In this document: positions 6,819-8,086 of the stretch, piece after piece
How positions within the stretch are numbered: position 1 is the first letter of the stretch
Layout: every line of letters starts with the position of its first letter
Assembly: GCA_964472855.1 (NCBI GenBank)
Contig: CAYYMJ010000091.1
Span: 1 to 8,086, forward strand
Reading direction: 5' to 3'
DNA from: Tranquillimonas sp964472855
Lineage (GTDB): Bacteria; Pseudomonadota; Alphaproteobacteria; Rhodobacterales; Rhodobacteraceae
DNA length: 8,086 nt
Position numbers and translations under genes: made by a program
The notes under the pieces: model-generated
Database searches by the model: none
What the model was told of the DNA's origin: nothing
What the model saw: only the letters and a program-made list of their open reading frames with translations

Positions 6819-8014
6819 ATGGACCCTGTAAGTAACCCCTTCTCACCAAGCGCCGGTCGCCGCCCGCCCGAATTGGCGGGGCGTGACCAAATTTTGGCTT
6901 CGGCGACCACCGCTTGCCGGCGCGCGCTGCTTGGAAGGCATGCGCGCCCGTTGATGTTGCTCGGATTGCGCGGCACTGGAAAAACCGTGTTGATTAACGA
7001 GATCAAGAAGATCGGGGACCGTGAGGGGTTTCTCGTGTCAAGGATCGAAGCGCCCGAAGATACCAATCTGGCAAGGCTTATCGTCCCCGAAATGCGCAAG
7101 GTCATGCGTTCGCTATCGGGCGCGGCAGCGGCCCACCACATCGCGACGCGTGCGCTGCGGGGGCTGCGAAATTTCGCATCGCTCTTCAAAATCGAAGCCG
7201 GCGGCATAGGCCTTGGCATCGAGGGGGCGTCAGACCCGGAGCCCGGGCTTGCCGATAGCGGCGATATCCAATTCGACTTGCCCGATCTGTTCGACGTTCT
7301 TGGCGAGGCGTCACGGCCGCCGGCAAGGGCTGGCTCTTGTTGATCGACGAAGTGCAGTATCTGAGCACAGAAGACTTGTCGGCCCTCATCGTGGCCCTTC
7401 ACAGGGTTGCGCAATCGGAGTTGCCGATTGTGTTTGCCGGGGCAGGCCTTCCGCAAGTTGCACGCTTGGCGGGCGATGCGAAGTCCTATGCCGAGCGCTT
7501 GTTCGCATACCCTCCTGTCGGCGCGCTTGACGAAGCGGCCGCCACACAGGCGATCCGAAAGCCGATCAAGGATGAAGGCGCAGCAATTCACGATGAAGCT
7601 GTTACGCAGATCGTCGCAGAAACCAAAGGATATCCGTTCTTCATCCAGGAGTGGGCATCACAGGCATGGGATGTAGCGGCCGGCCCGACCGTCACGCTGG
7701 ATGATGTCAAGGCAAGCTATGACCCTGTTATCGCATCGCTTGACGCAGGGTTCTTCAAGGTGCGGATGGATCGACTTGCCCGGGCCGAGACAGAATTCGT
7801 AGCCGTGATGGCCGGTCTGGGTGACGGGCCCTATCCGATTGCCGACATTGCCAAAAAGATGAACCGAACCCCGTCCTCTCTTGGTCCGGCGCGGGCGAAA
7901 ATTATCAGCAAGGGAATGATCTATAGCACCGAGCATGGCTATCTTGACTTTACCGTACCGCTTTTTGCTGAGTTCATGCGCAGGAATGCAGATACCTACC
8001 CCAACAACACATGA
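6819..8014 (+). pseudogene. ORC/STAND-like AAA ATPase with C-terminal winged helix, one frameshift
   Basis: Two frames together encode one protein. The first (6819-7343) opens MDPVSNPFSPSAG and holds Walker A GLRGTGKT (49-56). After codon 164 (GCG, 7308-7310) the reading must slip back one base to continue as VTAAGKGWLLLIDEVQYL, with Walker B and D177/E178, and run to the stop at 8012-8014. Joined, this gives 398 residues. A sensor-1-like IVFAGAGLP and a C-terminal winged-helix-like region (about 315-395) are present. The N-terminal signature and layout match a widespread, poorly characterised family of solitary ORC1/Cdc6-like ATPases, for which I can give no firm role. No slippery heptamer is seen at the shift, so a recent one-base deletion or a read error is likelier than programmed frameshifting. 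GC is low (53% at 7561-7620), suggesting transfer. No clear Shine-Dalgarno precedes the ATG. Confidence 0.8.
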
Positions 8015-8030
8015 TCGTGGAGACACCGAC

Positions 8031-8086
8031 TTGGACAAATTCACCAATCTGACCGGGATCGCGGCGCCGATGCCGCTGGTCAATAT
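8031..8086 (+). CDS. leuD: 3-isopropylmalate dehydratase, small subunit (5' part)
   Basis: LeuD is the small swivelling-domain subunit that pairs with LeuC. Only 18 codons fall inside the window, reading DKFTNLTGIAAPMPLVN after the start codon, which matches the typical LeuD N-terminus of Rhodobacteraceae. The start appears to be TTG at 8031-8033, because no in-frame ATG precedes the conserved segment, and GGAG (8019-8022) stands eight bases upstream. A nearby ATG at 8011 is out of frame. The gene begins 16 bases after the ATPase stop, so it may now rely on transcription through, or from within, the inserted gene. The remainder is beyond the window edge. Confidence 0.88.
   Translation, partial: MDKFTNLTGIAAPMPLVN

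Noticed and set aside
7300..7345. Programmed -1 frameshift in the ATPase gene
   Set aside because: No slippery X-XXY-YYZ heptamer or obvious downstream stimulatory structure was seen; deletion or read error explains it more simply.

Overview
The window looks like chromosomal DNA of a high-GC alphaproteobacterium, most likely Rhodobacteraceae (Paracoccus/Rhodobacter-like). The argument rests on a complete PhyR-NepR-EcfG general stress response module, a system known only from Alphaproteobacteria, together with the style of the RsfS, RlmH and LeuC/LeuD proteins. Most genes run at about 65-68% GC. Three stretches are visibly poorer in GC: bases 1-300, the leuC-downstream gap at 6754-6818, and the ATPase gene up to about 8014.

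Left to right: 1-461 holds no gene I can name. The minus strand then carries rlmH (462-932) and rsfS (933-1304), the last two genes of a short operon with its own good sigma-70-type promoter (1404-1432), a 5' stem-loop at the predicted transcript start and a possible 19-codon Cys/Pro-rich upstream ORF whose stop overlaps the rsfS start. phyR (1437-2270, minus) and the nepR-ecfG-sensor kinase operon (2367-4811, plus) diverge from a 96-bp gap that contains an EcfG-like promoter reading toward nepR. The three plus-strand genes overlap, so they are probably co-transcribed and translationally coupled. In the known pathway a HisKA_2/HWE kinase feeds phosphate to PhyR, phospho-PhyR sequesters NepR, and EcfG is released to drive stress genes. 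The kinase here is a membrane protein with a roughly 240-residue extracytoplasmic sensor region.

Convergent with the kinase lies a decayed sulfatase gene (5136 to 4808, minus). It has a recognisable N-terminus and a perfect formylglycine signature, interrupted by an in-frame stop and reduced to about a fifth of normal length. Next comes intact leuC (5347-6753), followed at once by an AT-rich imperfect palindrome and an ORC/STAND-like AAA ATPase gene (6819-8014) broken by one -1 frameshift. leuD begins at 8031, probably with a TTG codon, and runs off the window.

The conserved core is therefore ribosome maturation/modification (rsfS, rlmH), stress signalling and leucine biosynthesis. The accessory part is the ATPase cassette lodged between the two isopropylmalate isomerase subunit genes, plus the sulfatase remnant. 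I saw no rRNA, tRNA, CRISPR array or complete transposon.
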